A stretch of DNA of 17,657 nucleotides from Candidatus Phytoplasma sacchari (GCF_009268105.1 NZ_VWXM01000012.1:1-17657); one strand, 5' to 3'. Numbered from the stretch's first letter, positions 8,897 to 15,738 are shown. Numbers and translations are program-made. Notes: generated by a model not told the origin, from the sequence alone.

Positions 8897-8978
8897 CCAC
8901 ATTAAATTAAAATTTATGGCTGCTACAATTAAGTTCTGACCAGATTAATTTTTTTTCAATTGAATAATAACTTGAGAA
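8882..8978 (-). ncRNA. ffs: Signal recognition particle RNA, small bacterial type (4.5S/ffs)
   Basis: On the - strand, bases 8942 to 8917 carry the diagnostic helix 8 tip of SRP RNA: GGTCAG, an 11-base apical segment, then AGCAGCC. Spacing equals the bacterial consensus (6 + 11 + 7 bases). Flanking A/T-rich bases can pair imperfectly, as expected for a hairpin RNA. The position right after tadA on the same strand matches the Firmicutes order tadA-ffs. The RNA binds Ffh to target membrane proteins cotranslationally. The apical bases differ from the usual GGAA tetraloop type: they read AACT-TAAT-TGT. The ends given are approximate, set by symmetry around the tip, because the flanks continue into perfect 39-bp repeats; the transcript could reach 8858-9002. 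No Alu domain is evident. Confidence 0.78.
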
Positions 8979-9002
8979 AAAGCTTAACAAAAATATTAAA
9001 AA
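8964..9002. repeat. Right arm of a perfect 39-bp inverted repeat
   Basis: This is the partner of 8858-8896. It starts 6 bases beyond the tadA stop (9009) and fills most of the space between tadA and the SRP RNA tip. Read on the - strand it contains a weak promoter-like pair (TTGTTA 8990-8985, TATTAT 8969-8964, 15-base spacing) that could start the SRP RNA; the spacing is suboptimal. Confidence 0.95.
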
Positions 9003-9008
9003 AATAAA

Positions 9009-9479
9009 TTATTTTTTTCTTAAATTACAAAAAAACTCTTTTAAAATAGAAGAACTCTCTTCAGCTAAAAAACCTGATTTTACATATATCTTTTTTGATA
9101 TAAAAGAATTTTTACATGATAACAAAATATGAAAACCTGATTTAATATTATTAGCACCATAATACAATTTTTTAATTCTAAATTGAATTAAAGCTCCCAT
9201 ACACATTATACAAGGTTCTAAAGTGGTATAAATACTAATATCCTCGAATTTATAATTATCTATTCTTTGGTTTAATTTATTTAAAACTAAAAATTCAGCA
9301 TGAGCAAAAAACTTTTTTTTTTTTTCAATATTATTATGAGCTCTAGCAATAATTTTATCTCTTAAAACAGCAATCGATCCAACAGGAACTTCATTCTTGT
9401 AAAAAGCTTTTTTTGCTTCTTTAAAAGCTTCTCTCATAAAAAAAAAATGCTTTTTTTGACCTATTTTTTCCATTTTCAT
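9009..9479 (-). CDS. tadA: tRNA-specific adenosine deaminase TadA
   Basis: TadA converts A34 to inosine in the anticodon of tRNA-Arg(ACG), allowing CGU/CGC/CGA decoding. The 156-residue protein is of normal length and carries the zinc cytidine-deaminase-fold signature: His60-Ala-Glu62 (zinc ligand and proton-shuttle Glu) and Pro-Cys90-x-x-Cys93 (the other zinc ligands). NEVPVGSIAV (30-39) is the typical N-terminal strand. The ATG at 9479 gives the best alignment length; a second ATG at 9473 is possible. TATAAT on the - strand at 9493-9488 lies only 8 bases ahead of the ATG with no good Shine-Dalgarno, so an own transcript would be almost leaderless; otherwise it is read through from rpmE-tdk. 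The SRP RNA gene follows directly. Confidence 0.95.
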   Translation of the reverse strand: MKMEKIGQKKHFFFMREAFKEAKKAFYKNEVPVGSIAVLRDKIIARAHNNIEKKKKFFAHAEFLVLNKLNQRIDNYKFEDISIYTTLEPCIMCMGALIQFRIKKLYYGANNIKSGFHILLSCKNSFISKKIYVKSGFLAEESSSILKEFFCNLRKK

Positions 9480-9547
9480 AAAACTCTATTATAATAACAT
9501 TTTTTTTAAAAAATCTCTATTATTTCTATTAAAAATTATTTTACTAT

Positions 9548-10123
9548 TTACAAAAAAACATGACATTTTTTACAACGAGGCTCATGATATTGATTACTGC
9601 CTACCAAAATAATTTTCTCTCTAGAATCAGGACATTTACCATTTGGCAAAATTCTCTGAGTTCTAGAAGCATCATTTTGACAAACAACACAACGTGATTT
9701 TAATTTGATAACTCTATCTGCTATAGATAAAAAATAAGGCATCGAACCAAAAGGTCTTCCGCAAAAATCTAACTCCAATCCGCTAATAACAATATTAATT
9801 CCTTTATAAGATAAATCATTCAAAATATATTCAATATCGCTATCAAAAAATTGTGCTTCATCTATAAATAAAGTATTTGTTTTGTCTTCTACAAATTTTA
9901 AAATTTCTTTACTATGAGATAATACTAAAGAAGGGAAAGTTATCAAATCATGAGTAACTAACTCTTTTTTTAAAGAATAACGATTATCAATAATTGGTTT
10001 AAAAACTAAAAAATTAAAATTATTAAATTGTAAAAGTTTAATTTTTTCAATTAATTTTGTAGTCTTGCCAGCAAACATAGGACCACAAATAACTTCTATA
10101 AAACCCATATTACCGGAAGTCAT
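9548..10123 (-). CDS. tdk: Thymidine kinase (type II, TK1-like)
   Basis: This enzyme phosphorylates thymidine with ATP to dTMP, a salvage step that suits an organism taking nucleosides from its host. The 191-residue protein has the P-loop GPMFAGKT (14-21), FIDEAQFF (86-93, with Glu89 as likely catalytic base), a lasso region and a zinc ribbon of Cys145-x2-Cys148 and Cys184-x2-Cys187. All key residues are present and the length is typical. The ATG at 10123 is preceded by GAAAGG with 11 bases of spacing; an internal ATG at 10108 also lies before the P-loop but has a poorer ribosome-binding site. It lies 72 bases after rpmE; an rpmE-tdk neighbourhood is also known in Bacillus. Confidence 0.96.
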   Translation of the reverse strand: MTSGNMGFIEVICGPMFAGKTTKLIEKIKLLQFNNFNFLVFKPIIDNRYSLKKELVTHDLITFPSLVLSHSKEILKFVEDKTNTLFIDEAQFFDSDIEYILNDLSYKGINIVISGLELDFCGRPFGSMPYFLSIADRVIKLKSRCVVCQNDASRTQRILPNGKCPDSREKIILVGSNQYHEPRCKKCHVFL

Positions 10124-10195
10124 TATTCTAAAAACCTTTCATATATTTTCATTGAAAAAAATTATTTATAAAAAATTATTGAATATATCTCTTTT

Positions 10196-10456
10196 TTATT
10201 TTTCTTCTTTTTTATCTAAATCTAAATTTTTTATTTTTTTATTTTCTAAGTTATATCTCTTATTAAACTTATCCACTTGACCGGCTACAGTAACAAATTC
10301 TTGAGAATTATTATAAACAGAATTACAATTAGAACAAGTATCTATCTTCATTTTTGAAACAGTAGTGTTAATTACATGTTTTTGCTTACAAGTATCACAA
10401 ATAACTTCTATTTTATATATTGGAGGCTGTTTTTTTTTTTTTATATTTTTATTCAT
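10196..10456 (-). CDS. rpmE: 50S ribosomal protein L31, zinc-ribbon type
   Basis: L31 bridges the two ribosomal subunits. The 86-residue product has four Cys, Cys20-x2-Cys23 and Cys41-x2-Cys44, in positions expected of a zinc-binding (C+) L31, followed by the family segment FVTVAGQVDKFNKRY (54-68). The first pair is C-x2-C, whereas many C+ L31 proteins have C-x-C. It carries a basic extension at the N-terminus (KNIKKKK) and a charged tail rich in Lys, Asp and Glu, making it longer than the usual 65-70 residues. AAGGA (10467-10463) lies 6 bases before the ATG, a clear start. It heads the run rpmE-tdk-tadA-ffs. Confidence 0.93.
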   Translation of the reverse strand: MNKNIKKKKQPPIYKIEVICDTCKQKHVINTTVSKMKIDTCSNCNSVYNNSQEFVTVAGQVDKFNKRYNLENKKIKNLDLDKKEEK

Positions 10457-10516
10457 AAAAAATCCTTATTAAATTTAAATTAATATTTTAACATTTAAAA
10501 TAAACACATATCTTTA

Positions 10517-10525
10517 ATTATAACA
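10517..10525 (-). promoter_or_regulatory. Candidate extended -10 promoter of the rpmE run
   Basis: On the - strand TGTTATAAT (10525 to 10517) is a perfect extended -10 element (TGnTATAAT). A TTATCA 18 bases further upstream (10546-10541) could serve as a poor -35. Transcription would start near 10510 and leave a leader of about 55 bases to the rpmE ATG. In DNA this AT-rich TATAAT is common, but the TG extension and placement favour it. Confidence 0.4.
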
Positions 10526-10630
10526 TACATTAAAAATAACTGATAATCAAAAAAATTAAAAATTATTATTTTTTAAACTTTAAAAGACATTAAATAATAA
10601 ATAATTTTAAACTTAAAATTAAATTATGAT

Positions 10631-10672
10631 AAAAAAATATTTTTAAGTAAAGTTTTTATTTTTAAAAATATT
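10631..10672 (-). terminator. Probable glyA terminator hairpin
   Basis: Perfect 11-bp arms (10636-10646 and 10662-10672, AATATTTTTAA type) with a 15-base loop lie 19 bases after the glyA stop. On the - strand the hairpin is followed by a run of T (10635-10631). There is no G-C pair, so the stem is weak, but position and T-run fit an intrinsic terminator separating glyA from rpmE. Confidence 0.35.
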
Positions 10673-10691
10673 AAATTATAAAATAAAATTT

Positions 10692-11933
10692 TTAATTTAA
10701 AGGAAATTGACTAGTTAAAAAAATAACTTTTTTTTTAACATTTGAAATAATATTTTTATTTTGATAATTACTCAAAACTTCATCAATTAAATAAGCTATT
10801 TGGATAAATTCTTTTTCTTTAAAACCTCTTGTTGTCATGGCAGGCGTTCCTATTCTTATACCACTAGAATCAAATATTTTTTCTTTATCAAAAGGAATAG
10901 AATTTTTATTAACAGTAATATTTGCTTCGTTTAAAACATCAGCAGCTATCTTTCCATTTAAATTTTTATCTTTAGATTTAACATCTATTAATATCAAGTG
11001 ATTATCAGTTCCTCCGCTAATTAAACGATAACCCATTTGAATAAAAGTATTAGCCAATACTCTAGAATTTTTCAAAATTTGATTTTGATATAAAATAAAT
11101 TCTTCTTCTAAAGCTTCTTTGAAAGCAACTGCCTTGGCAGCTATAACATGCATTAAAGCTCCTCCTTGTATACCAGGAAAAACTCCTTTGTTTATTTTTT
11201 TCATAATTTCTTCATTATCACTTAATATAATTCCTCCTCTAGGTCCTCTTAAAGTTTTATGAGTAGTAGAAGTAATTACATCAAAATTAGCTAAAAAAGG
11301 AGAAGGATGGAGATTACAAGCAACCAAACCAGCTATATGTGCAATATCTGCCATTGTATAAGCATTTACTTCATCAGCTATTTTTTTAAATTCTAAAAAA
11401 TTTATTTTTCTAGGATAAGAAGAAGCACCTGCTATAATAAGCCTAGGTTTTATTTGATGAGCTATTTTTCTAACATTTTCATAATCAATTATTTCATTTT
11501 CTGATACGCTGTAACTAAATGAATTTAAAAAATTACCTGAAAAATTAAATTTAGAACCATGGGTTAAATGACCTCCTGAATCCAAAGACATACCTAAAAT
11601 ACGATCGTTTGGTTTTAATAAAGCTTGAAAAACAGCCATATTTGCTTGAGAACCAGAATGAGGTTGAACATTAACAAATTTAACGTTAAATAATTTTTTA
11701 GCTCTTGCTATAGCTAAACTTTCTATCTTATCAACAAATTCACATCCATTGTAATACCTTTTTTTAACATAACCTTCAACATATTTATTAGTTAAAATAC
11801 TCCCTTGAGCTTCTAAAACAGCAGAAGAAACAAAATTTTCTGAAGCTATTAATTCTAAATTTTCTTCCTGTCTTTTTTTTTCACTTTCTATTATTTTATA
11901 AATTTCAAAATCTTTTTTTTTTAATTTTTTCAT
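10692..11933 (-). CDS. glyA: Serine hydroxymethyltransferase
   Basis: GlyA is a PLP enzyme interconverting serine and glycine with transfer of a one-carbon unit to tetrahydrofolate. The 413-residue product is of full family length. Conserved parts include LIASENFVS (28-36), QPHSGSQAN (90-98), the cofactor-contacting ADIAHIAGL (195-203, Asp196 and His199) and [13 protein letters not shown] (222-234), in which Lys226 should bind PLP. Near the C-terminus [13 protein letters not shown] completes the active site. Nothing is missing. The Shine-Dalgarno is weak (AATGGA about 15 bases upstream). A TGTTATAAA at 12000-11992 on the - strand may be its extended -10 promoter. It appears to be transcribed alone, with a hairpin after its stop. 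Confidence 0.97.
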   Translation of the reverse strand: MKKLKKKDFEIYKIIESEKKRQEENLELIASENFVSSAVLEAQGSILTNKYVEGYVKKRYYNGCEFVDKIESLAIARAKKLFNVKFVNVQPHSGSQANMAVFQALLKPNDRILGMSLDSGGHLTHGSKFNFSGNFLNSFSYSVSENEIIDYENVRKIAHQIKPRLIIAGASSYPRKINFLEFKKIADEVNAYTMADIAHIAGLVACNLHPSPFLANFDVITSTTHKTLRGPRGGIILSDNEEIMKKINKGVFPGIQGGALMHVIAAKAVAFKEALEEEFILYQNQILKNSRVLANTFIQMGYRLISGGTDNHLILIDVKSKDKNLNGKIAADVLNEANITVNKNSIPFDKEKIFDSSGIRIGTPAMTTRGFKEKEFIQIAYLIDEVLSNYQNKNIISNVKKKVIFLTSQFPLN

Positions 11934-11991
11934 TTTTAATTAAACAATTCCATTCTTAGGATAACAAATAAAAAATTTTTTTAAAATAATT

Positions 11992-12000
11992 TTTATAACA
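11992..12000 (-). promoter_or_regulatory. Candidate extended -10 promoter of glyA
   Basis: TGTTATAAA on the - strand (12000 to 11992) matches an extended -10 with one mismatch. No convincing -35 is seen. It predicts a start near 11985 and a leader of about 50 bases before the glyA ATG. Confidence 0.28.
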
Positions 12001-12082
12001 TAAAAAATAAAATATTTTTATTATTTAATTTTCATTTTCAAAATAAAAAAATTTAATATTAATATAAAAAATTCTATTTTAA

Positions 12083-13312
12083 TTATTTTTTTGAATTTGA
12101 ATTTAAACTATTTTCTATTTTATCTAAACAATCTAAATTACTTAAATTTATAACTACTTGAAAGGCTTTCTGTAAATCTTCTTTATTAATTTCTTTTCTA
12201 AAAATTTTATTTTTTAAATCTTCTCTATTATTAACAAAAACAAAAACTGTTGTCTTCAAAATATTTTCTAAAGTTCTGTTTGCTTTTAAAAAATACTTTT
12301 CAGGAGGTAATTGTTCTAAAAATTCATTAATTACTTCTAATAAATATTTTTTAGCTTCTGAGCTATAAGGGTTTTGTCTTTTTTCAATTAAAAAATTCAA
12401 AAATTTTTCTCTTTCTTGTTTACTTCCTGGCTTCACTTCTAAATGATATGTAAATCTAGATTTAATAGATTCATCTATTTGATTTATATGATTAGTGGCG
12501 CCAATTATAAAAACTGGTTTTAAAGGATCATTACATATAGAAGTAATTTCTGTTTTAAATTGATTCACAACATTTGCTGTTTCTGAACCTAATTGTAAAT
12601 TTTCTAAATTTATAAAAATAGTTTCACATTCATCTAAAAATATAATAGAACCATTATTTTTTATTGCTTCTTCACGAGCTTTTTGGAATAGATCTTTTAT
12701 CATTTGAGGAGCTATTCCTTTATATTTTTGAGAAAATAAAGAACTGGAAACTTCAAAAAAAGGTAAATTAGTCTCTCGTGCTAAAGCCCTAGCTAAAGTT
12801 GTTTTTCCTGTACCAGAAATTCCATATAACAAAACACCTAAAGGTGGTTCTATTAAACCTATATTTTTATATTTTTCTTTATCTTTATTTAAAACATAAT
12901 CTACAAAATGTTCTAAAAATTTCTTTTCTTCTTGAAAACCAACTAATTCATCAAATTTCAAAAATTTGATAGAATTTACAGGATAAAAAATTTTTTCTTC
13001 TTCTTCTATCATCGTTAAAGAATGATTATTTCTTTTTTTTATTTTTTCTTCTAAAAATAAATCATTTTCTTTTTCATCTATTTTAGATTCATTTTTTTTA
13101 TTATAATCATTTTTAACTATTTCATCATCATATTGATTTTCAAAAATATAGTTTAATTTTTCTTTTAAAATCTTATTCAATATAAAGCATTTTTGATATT
13201 TAAATAATAAATAAGATAATAAAAAGATTAATAAAAAAATTAAAATAGATAAATAAATATTTATATTTTTAAATAATTTCATATATTTTTTTTTCATATC
13301 TTTTTTTTTCAT
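12083..13312 (-). CDS. Membrane-anchored AAA+ ATPase without a protease domain
   Basis: The 409-residue protein has a basic N-terminus, one hydrophobic helix at about residues 18-38, a Lys/Glu/Asp-rich linker to about 110, and one AAA+ module: Walker A GISGTGKTT (164-172), a pore-loop-like QKYKG (195-199, Tyr197), Walker B IIFLDE (223-228, Asp227/Glu228), sensor-like GATNHINQID (271-280) and a candidate arginine finger at Arg286. A small helical lid runs to about 390. It resembles the ATPase half of FtsH/HflB and related unfoldases, but no HExxH zinc protease motif follows, so it may remodel or extract membrane proteins. Start codons at 13312, 13297 and 13282 are all in frame inside a tandem repeat; I take the first. 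A TTGATA/TATAAA promoter candidate lies about 50 bases upstream. Its partner is unknown. Confidence 0.85.
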   Translation of the reverse strand: MKKKDMKKKYMKLFKNINIYLSILIFLLIFLLSYLLFKYQKCFILNKILKEKLNYIFENQYDDEIVKNDYNKKNESKIDEKENDLFLEEKIKKRNNHSLTMIEEEEKIFYPVNSIKFLKFDELVGFQEEKKFLEHFVDYVLNKDKEKYKNIGLIEPPLGVLLYGISGTGKTTLARALARETNLPFFEVSSSLFSQKYKGIAPQMIKDLFQKAREEAIKNNGSIIFLDECETIFINLENLQLGSETANVVNQFKTEITSICNDPLKPVFIIGATNHINQIDESIKSRFTYHLEVKPGSKQEREKFLNFLIEKRQNPYSSEAKKYLLEVINEFLEQLPPEKYFLKANRTLENILKTTVFVFVNNREDLKNKIFRKEINKEDLQKAFQVVINLSNLDCLDKIENSLNSNSKK

Positions 13313-13323
13313 ATCTTTTTTTT
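13280..13323 (-). repeat. Three tandem 15-base units at the start of the AAA+ gene
   Basis: On the - strand the unit is nine A, then GAT or TAT, then ATG. Three copies (the outermost lacking one base) start at 13323 and give three in-frame start codons and the peptide MKKKDMKKKYMKLF. The A9 tracts are prone to slippage and are also the only purine-rich stretches available as ribosome-binding sites. Confidence 0.85.
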
Positions 13324-13730
13324 AAAAAAAATCTTTATAATAATTTTTTTCTATAAAATTTATATTATTTTATTTTTTTATATCAAATTATGTTATTTTT
13401 TGTCATTAAAAAATTTATTTTTTTAATAATTTAAATTTAAAATTATATTTATCAAATAAATACATAAATAAAAATACAAAAATTTAAAAATATGAAAAAA
13501 GACATTATCATAAAATTTCAACATCTTTAAAAAATTATTTTTGATATTATGATAGCATTTTTCAAAATAAAGTCAAATATAATAATTTAAAAAAGACAAA
13601 AAAATAAATTAAAATTAATCATTTAGAATTTATTTTTTTTAGTAAAAAATTTAATATAATAAAAAAGATAAATTTTTAATATTTTTAAATTAAAAATAAT
13701 TTAGAAAAAATAATAAATTTTTTTTAAAAA
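13313..13730. other. Gene-free AT-rich gap between the AAA+ gene and the upstream membrane-protein gene
   Basis: No reading frame of note occurs on either strand. The promoter candidate at 13359-13386 is the main feature. An 8-bp inverted repeat (TATCATAA 13506-13513, TTATGATA 13547-13554, 33-base loop) is present but within what chance gives here. I see no convincing terminator for the gene ending at 13731. Confidence 0.5.
13359..13386 (-). promoter_or_regulatory. Candidate promoter of the AAA+ gene
   Basis: On the - strand TTGATA (13386-13381), a 16-base spacer and TATAAA (13364-13359) match five of six bases of each sigma-70/SigA-type hexamer. The predicted start near 13352 leaves a leader of about 40 bases. 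It is the best two-box promoter I see in the window. Confidence 0.45.
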
Positions 13731-14459
13731 TCAAAAAATATTAAATACAATTCCTCTTGATGATATCAAAGGCGAAACAATCCTTGATCCTTTAACAGAA
13801 TTTTTATGTAAATTATCCATTAAAATACCAGTTATATCAAAAAAATCAGACAATAAAGACGAATATTTAGATTTATTCGAATAATTATTAAGATTTGAAG
13901 TAGAAATATCTTCAGTATAAACCTGAGGAGAAGAATATAAAAATAATTTATCGTTATTAATATTAAATATTTTTTTTAGATTAGTTATTTGCTCGTTCAA
14001 TTTATTTAAATTTTCATGAAAATTTTTGCCTTCAAAATTATGATTTTTAAAATTATAAAATTGATTAATTATTTTATCTAAACTTTGAATTTGGTCATTA
14101 TCTAAAGAAATAATATCAACATTATTTTTTTTTAAAAAATTTAAAACTCTATTTTTTATTTTATTTTTTTGAAAATTACGAAAAGACGACAAACCTGATG
14201 ATTTTTCCATCAATCTTTTATTATTTTCTGTGAAAATTTTTTTTGATTTAGAAAAATTTACCTCAAAAGGAGATAAAGAAGTAGAATAATTTAAAAAATG
14301 TGATGGTTTTTTTGAAGACAAACCAAAAGAAAAATTTAAATTTGGGAAAAATGAAAAAATAAATAAAAATAATAAAAAAAGAATTAAAAAAAATAAAAAT
14401 ATAATATATAAGAAAAAAAGATAGTTCAAAATAATTATTTTCTTCTTTTTTTTATTCAT
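13731..14459 (-). CDS. Unrecognised protein with an N-terminal membrane anchor
   Basis: I do not recognise this 242-residue protein. It has a Lys-rich start (NKKKKK), a hydrophobic stretch of about 30 residues (8-38), then a polar domain rich in Asn, Ser and Lys with a likely helical/coiled segment at about 130-170 (LNKLNEQITNLKKIF). The hydrophobic stretch is long and no clear signal-peptidase site follows, so an anchor is more likely than a cleaved signal; the polar part would then face outside, which is inference. AAGGAGAT (14474-14467) lies 7 bases before the ATG, the strongest ribosome-binding site in the window, and it sits inside the end of the upstream gene. The 8-base overlap with that gene indicates a two-gene unit. 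Confidence 0.65.
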   Translation of the reverse strand: MNKKKKKIIILNYLFFLYIIFLFFLILFLLFLFIFSFFPNLNFSFGLSSKKPSHFLNYSTSLSPFEVNFSKSKKIFTENNKRLMEKSSGLSSFRNFQKNKIKNRVLNFLKKNNVDIISLDNDQIQSLDKIINQFYNFKNHNFEGKNFHENLNKLNEQITNLKKIFNINNDKLFLYSSPQVYTEDISTSNLNNYSNKSKYSSLLSDFFDITGILMDNLHKNSVKGSRIVSPLISSRGIVFNIF

Positions 14460-14961
14460 TTTTTTTATCTCCTTCTTTTTTAGAAGAAGATAATATTTTA
14501 TCTTTTAAGTATAAATTTTTAATAATTTCCTTATTAATTATATTTTTTATATCATTAGTTAATTGATAATATTTTAAGTTACATAAATTGTCTTTTGCTT
14601 CATTTTTATTTGATTTTGATAATTTTGATAAAAAAATTCTAAAGGGAAAATAGAACAAATTAAATAAAAAAATAAAAATTCTTTTGAAAAAAAGAAAAAA
14701 TGACTTAAATAAAATAAAAAAGAAAGCAAAAATATCTTGAATAAAAATAAAAACAATAATGACAAAATAAAAATGAATAAAACCAATTAAGAACCAAAAA
14801 AGATAATTTATATTAGAAATAATATTAGAAAAATTTTTAAAATCAACTCTCTTAATATTTATTAAATGATAATATTGAGTTATAATGTAACCGTAAAAAG
14901 TAATAATCAAACTTTTTAATTTTACAACAAAATTTGAAATAAAATAAATAATTTTCTCCAT
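14452..14961 (-). CDS. Unrecognised multi-helix membrane protein
   Basis: From the ATG at 14961 this is a 169-residue protein that I do not recognise. It has an amphipathic or hydrophobic N-terminal segment (about 4-30), two or three strongly hydrophobic Phe/Ile-rich stretches at about 52-115, and a charged Lys/Glu/Asn-rich C-terminal tail. The frame stays open upstream to 15006, but that start would lie in the 14982-15019 hairpin. AAAAGGAT (14977-14970) lies 8 bases before the ATG at 14961, so I choose that start. Its last codons hold the ribosome-binding site of the next gene, with an 8-base overlap. The Phe-rich low-complexity makeup makes distant homology hard to judge; the overlap and ribosome-binding sites are the main support. 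Confidence 0.6.
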   Translation of the reverse strand: MEKIIYFISNFVVKLKSLIITFYGYIITQYYHLINIKRVDFKNFSNIISNINYLFWFLIGFIHFYFVIIVFIFIQDIFAFFFILFKSFFLFFKRIFIFLFNLFYFPFRIFLSKLSKSNKNEAKDNLCNLKYYQLTNDIKNIINKEIIKNLYLKDKILSSSKKEGDKKNE

Positions 14962-14981
14962 AAAAATCATCCTTTTATCAT

Positions 14982-15019
14982 AAAAACTATATAATTGTTG
15001 GCGCAATTAAATAGTTTTT
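14982..15019 (-). promoter_or_regulatory. Strong hairpin in the leader of the membrane-protein operon
   Basis: Arms of 16 bases (14982-14997 and 15004-15019) pair at 15 of 16 positions around a 6-base loop containing GGC, the most stable-looking hairpin in the gaps. It lies immediately upstream of the AAAAGGAT ribosome-binding site on the - strand, and a short T run follows its 3' arm in that direction. It could be a leader attenuator, an mRNA stabiliser or a bidirectional terminator; the sequence does not decide. Confidence 0.45.
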
Positions 15020-15041
15020 TTATTTAGACAATGAAATAAAC

Positions 15042-15047
15042 ATTATA
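15042..15047 (-). promoter_or_regulatory. Candidate -10 element of the membrane-protein operon
   Basis: TATAAT followed by G on the - strand (15047-15042) would start transcription near 15035 and place the 14982-15019 hairpin in the leader. No good -35 is seen 16-18 bases upstream. Confidence 0.28.
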
Positions 15048-15073
15048 CTTTTTTTATAATTTTGTTTATTTTT

Positions 15074-15268
15074 ATGAAATTAGAACAAAAAAAAGAAGAG
15101 TTATATATTTTAATAATTCAAATAATGAAATATATATTTATATTACTCTATTTTTTTGTTTATAATTTTTTTAAATTATATAATGATCTTCATTTCTATC
15201 TTTATTATGACACAAAAAAACTAAAAACTAAATTAGAAAAAAACAAAAAAATTTTTAATTTATATTAA
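15074..15268 (+). CDS. Doubtful small membrane-type reading frame
   Basis: A 64-residue frame starts at the ATG at 15074 (another in-frame ATG is at 15062). It encodes a charged start (KLEQKKEE), a hydrophobic Ile/Phe/Tyr-rich stretch at about residues 10-35 and a Lys-rich end. A TATAAT at 15055-15060 lies close upstream, but there is no Shine-Dalgarno and no -35. In DNA of this composition such Lys/Ile/Phe/Tyr frames arise by chance, so I list it only as a possibility. Confidence 0.2.
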   Translation: MKLEQKKEELYILIIQIMKYIFILLYFFVYNFFKLYNDLHFYLYYDTKKLKTKLEKNKKIFNLY

Positions 15269-15738
15269 AAAAATAAAATTTAAAAATAAAAATGTAATTA
15301 TTTAGAAAAATAAATTAAATAAAATAATGTAAAATAAATATAATTTATAAAAAAAATAAATTATCTTTTATTATTATGAAAGAATTAATAATTAATAAAT
15401 TTTTTTTATATTTAAAATAAAAATTATTTCTTAAACTAATTTATATTAGATCATTAAAAATATAAGTACTAAAAAAAAATTTACTATCAACAAAATTATT
15501 TAATAATTATAAGTATTTTTATTTATATTTCCTTAATAATTGTAATTAATAATTTGAAATTTTTTAAAAAATTAAAAAAATGTTGTTATCTTAATATTAT
15601 AAAAATTTATATAATTATATCTTATAAAAAACAGATAGAATAAAATTATCAAATAGCAAATATTATAGATAAAATATAAAAAAATAAAAAAATTAAATTT
15701 TTAAAATTAAAAATTAGAGAAAAAAGGATAATAAAATT
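15269..15738. other. Gene-free AT-rich gap upstream of acpP
   Basis: There is no coding potential here on either strand and almost no G or C. The only regulatory hint is TTGTTA at 15583-15588 followed 21 bases later by TATAAT at 15610-15615, whose spacing is too wide for a good promoter. The frame that crosses 15714-15926 on the - strand is only the shadow of acpP. Confidence 0.5.

Noticed and set aside
8893-8901. Perfect DnaA-box 9-mer TTATCCACA at the edge of the inverted repeat
   Set aside because: It is single; near matches at 1447 and 10270 are scattered. No cluster and no dnaA/dnaN context, so no origin is proposed.
10065-10280. 71-codon + strand frame across the tdk start and rpmE end
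   Set aside because: It overlaps two well-supported genes on the other strand and shows no motif.
13506-13554. 8-bp inverted repeat with a 33-base loop
   Set aside because: Within chance for this base composition and not followed by a T run on the coding strand side.
14574-14786. 70-codon - strand frame within the multi-helix membrane gene
   Set aside because: It is in another frame of the same low-complexity DNA and lacks its own start signal; the frame with overlaps and ribosome-binding sites is preferred.
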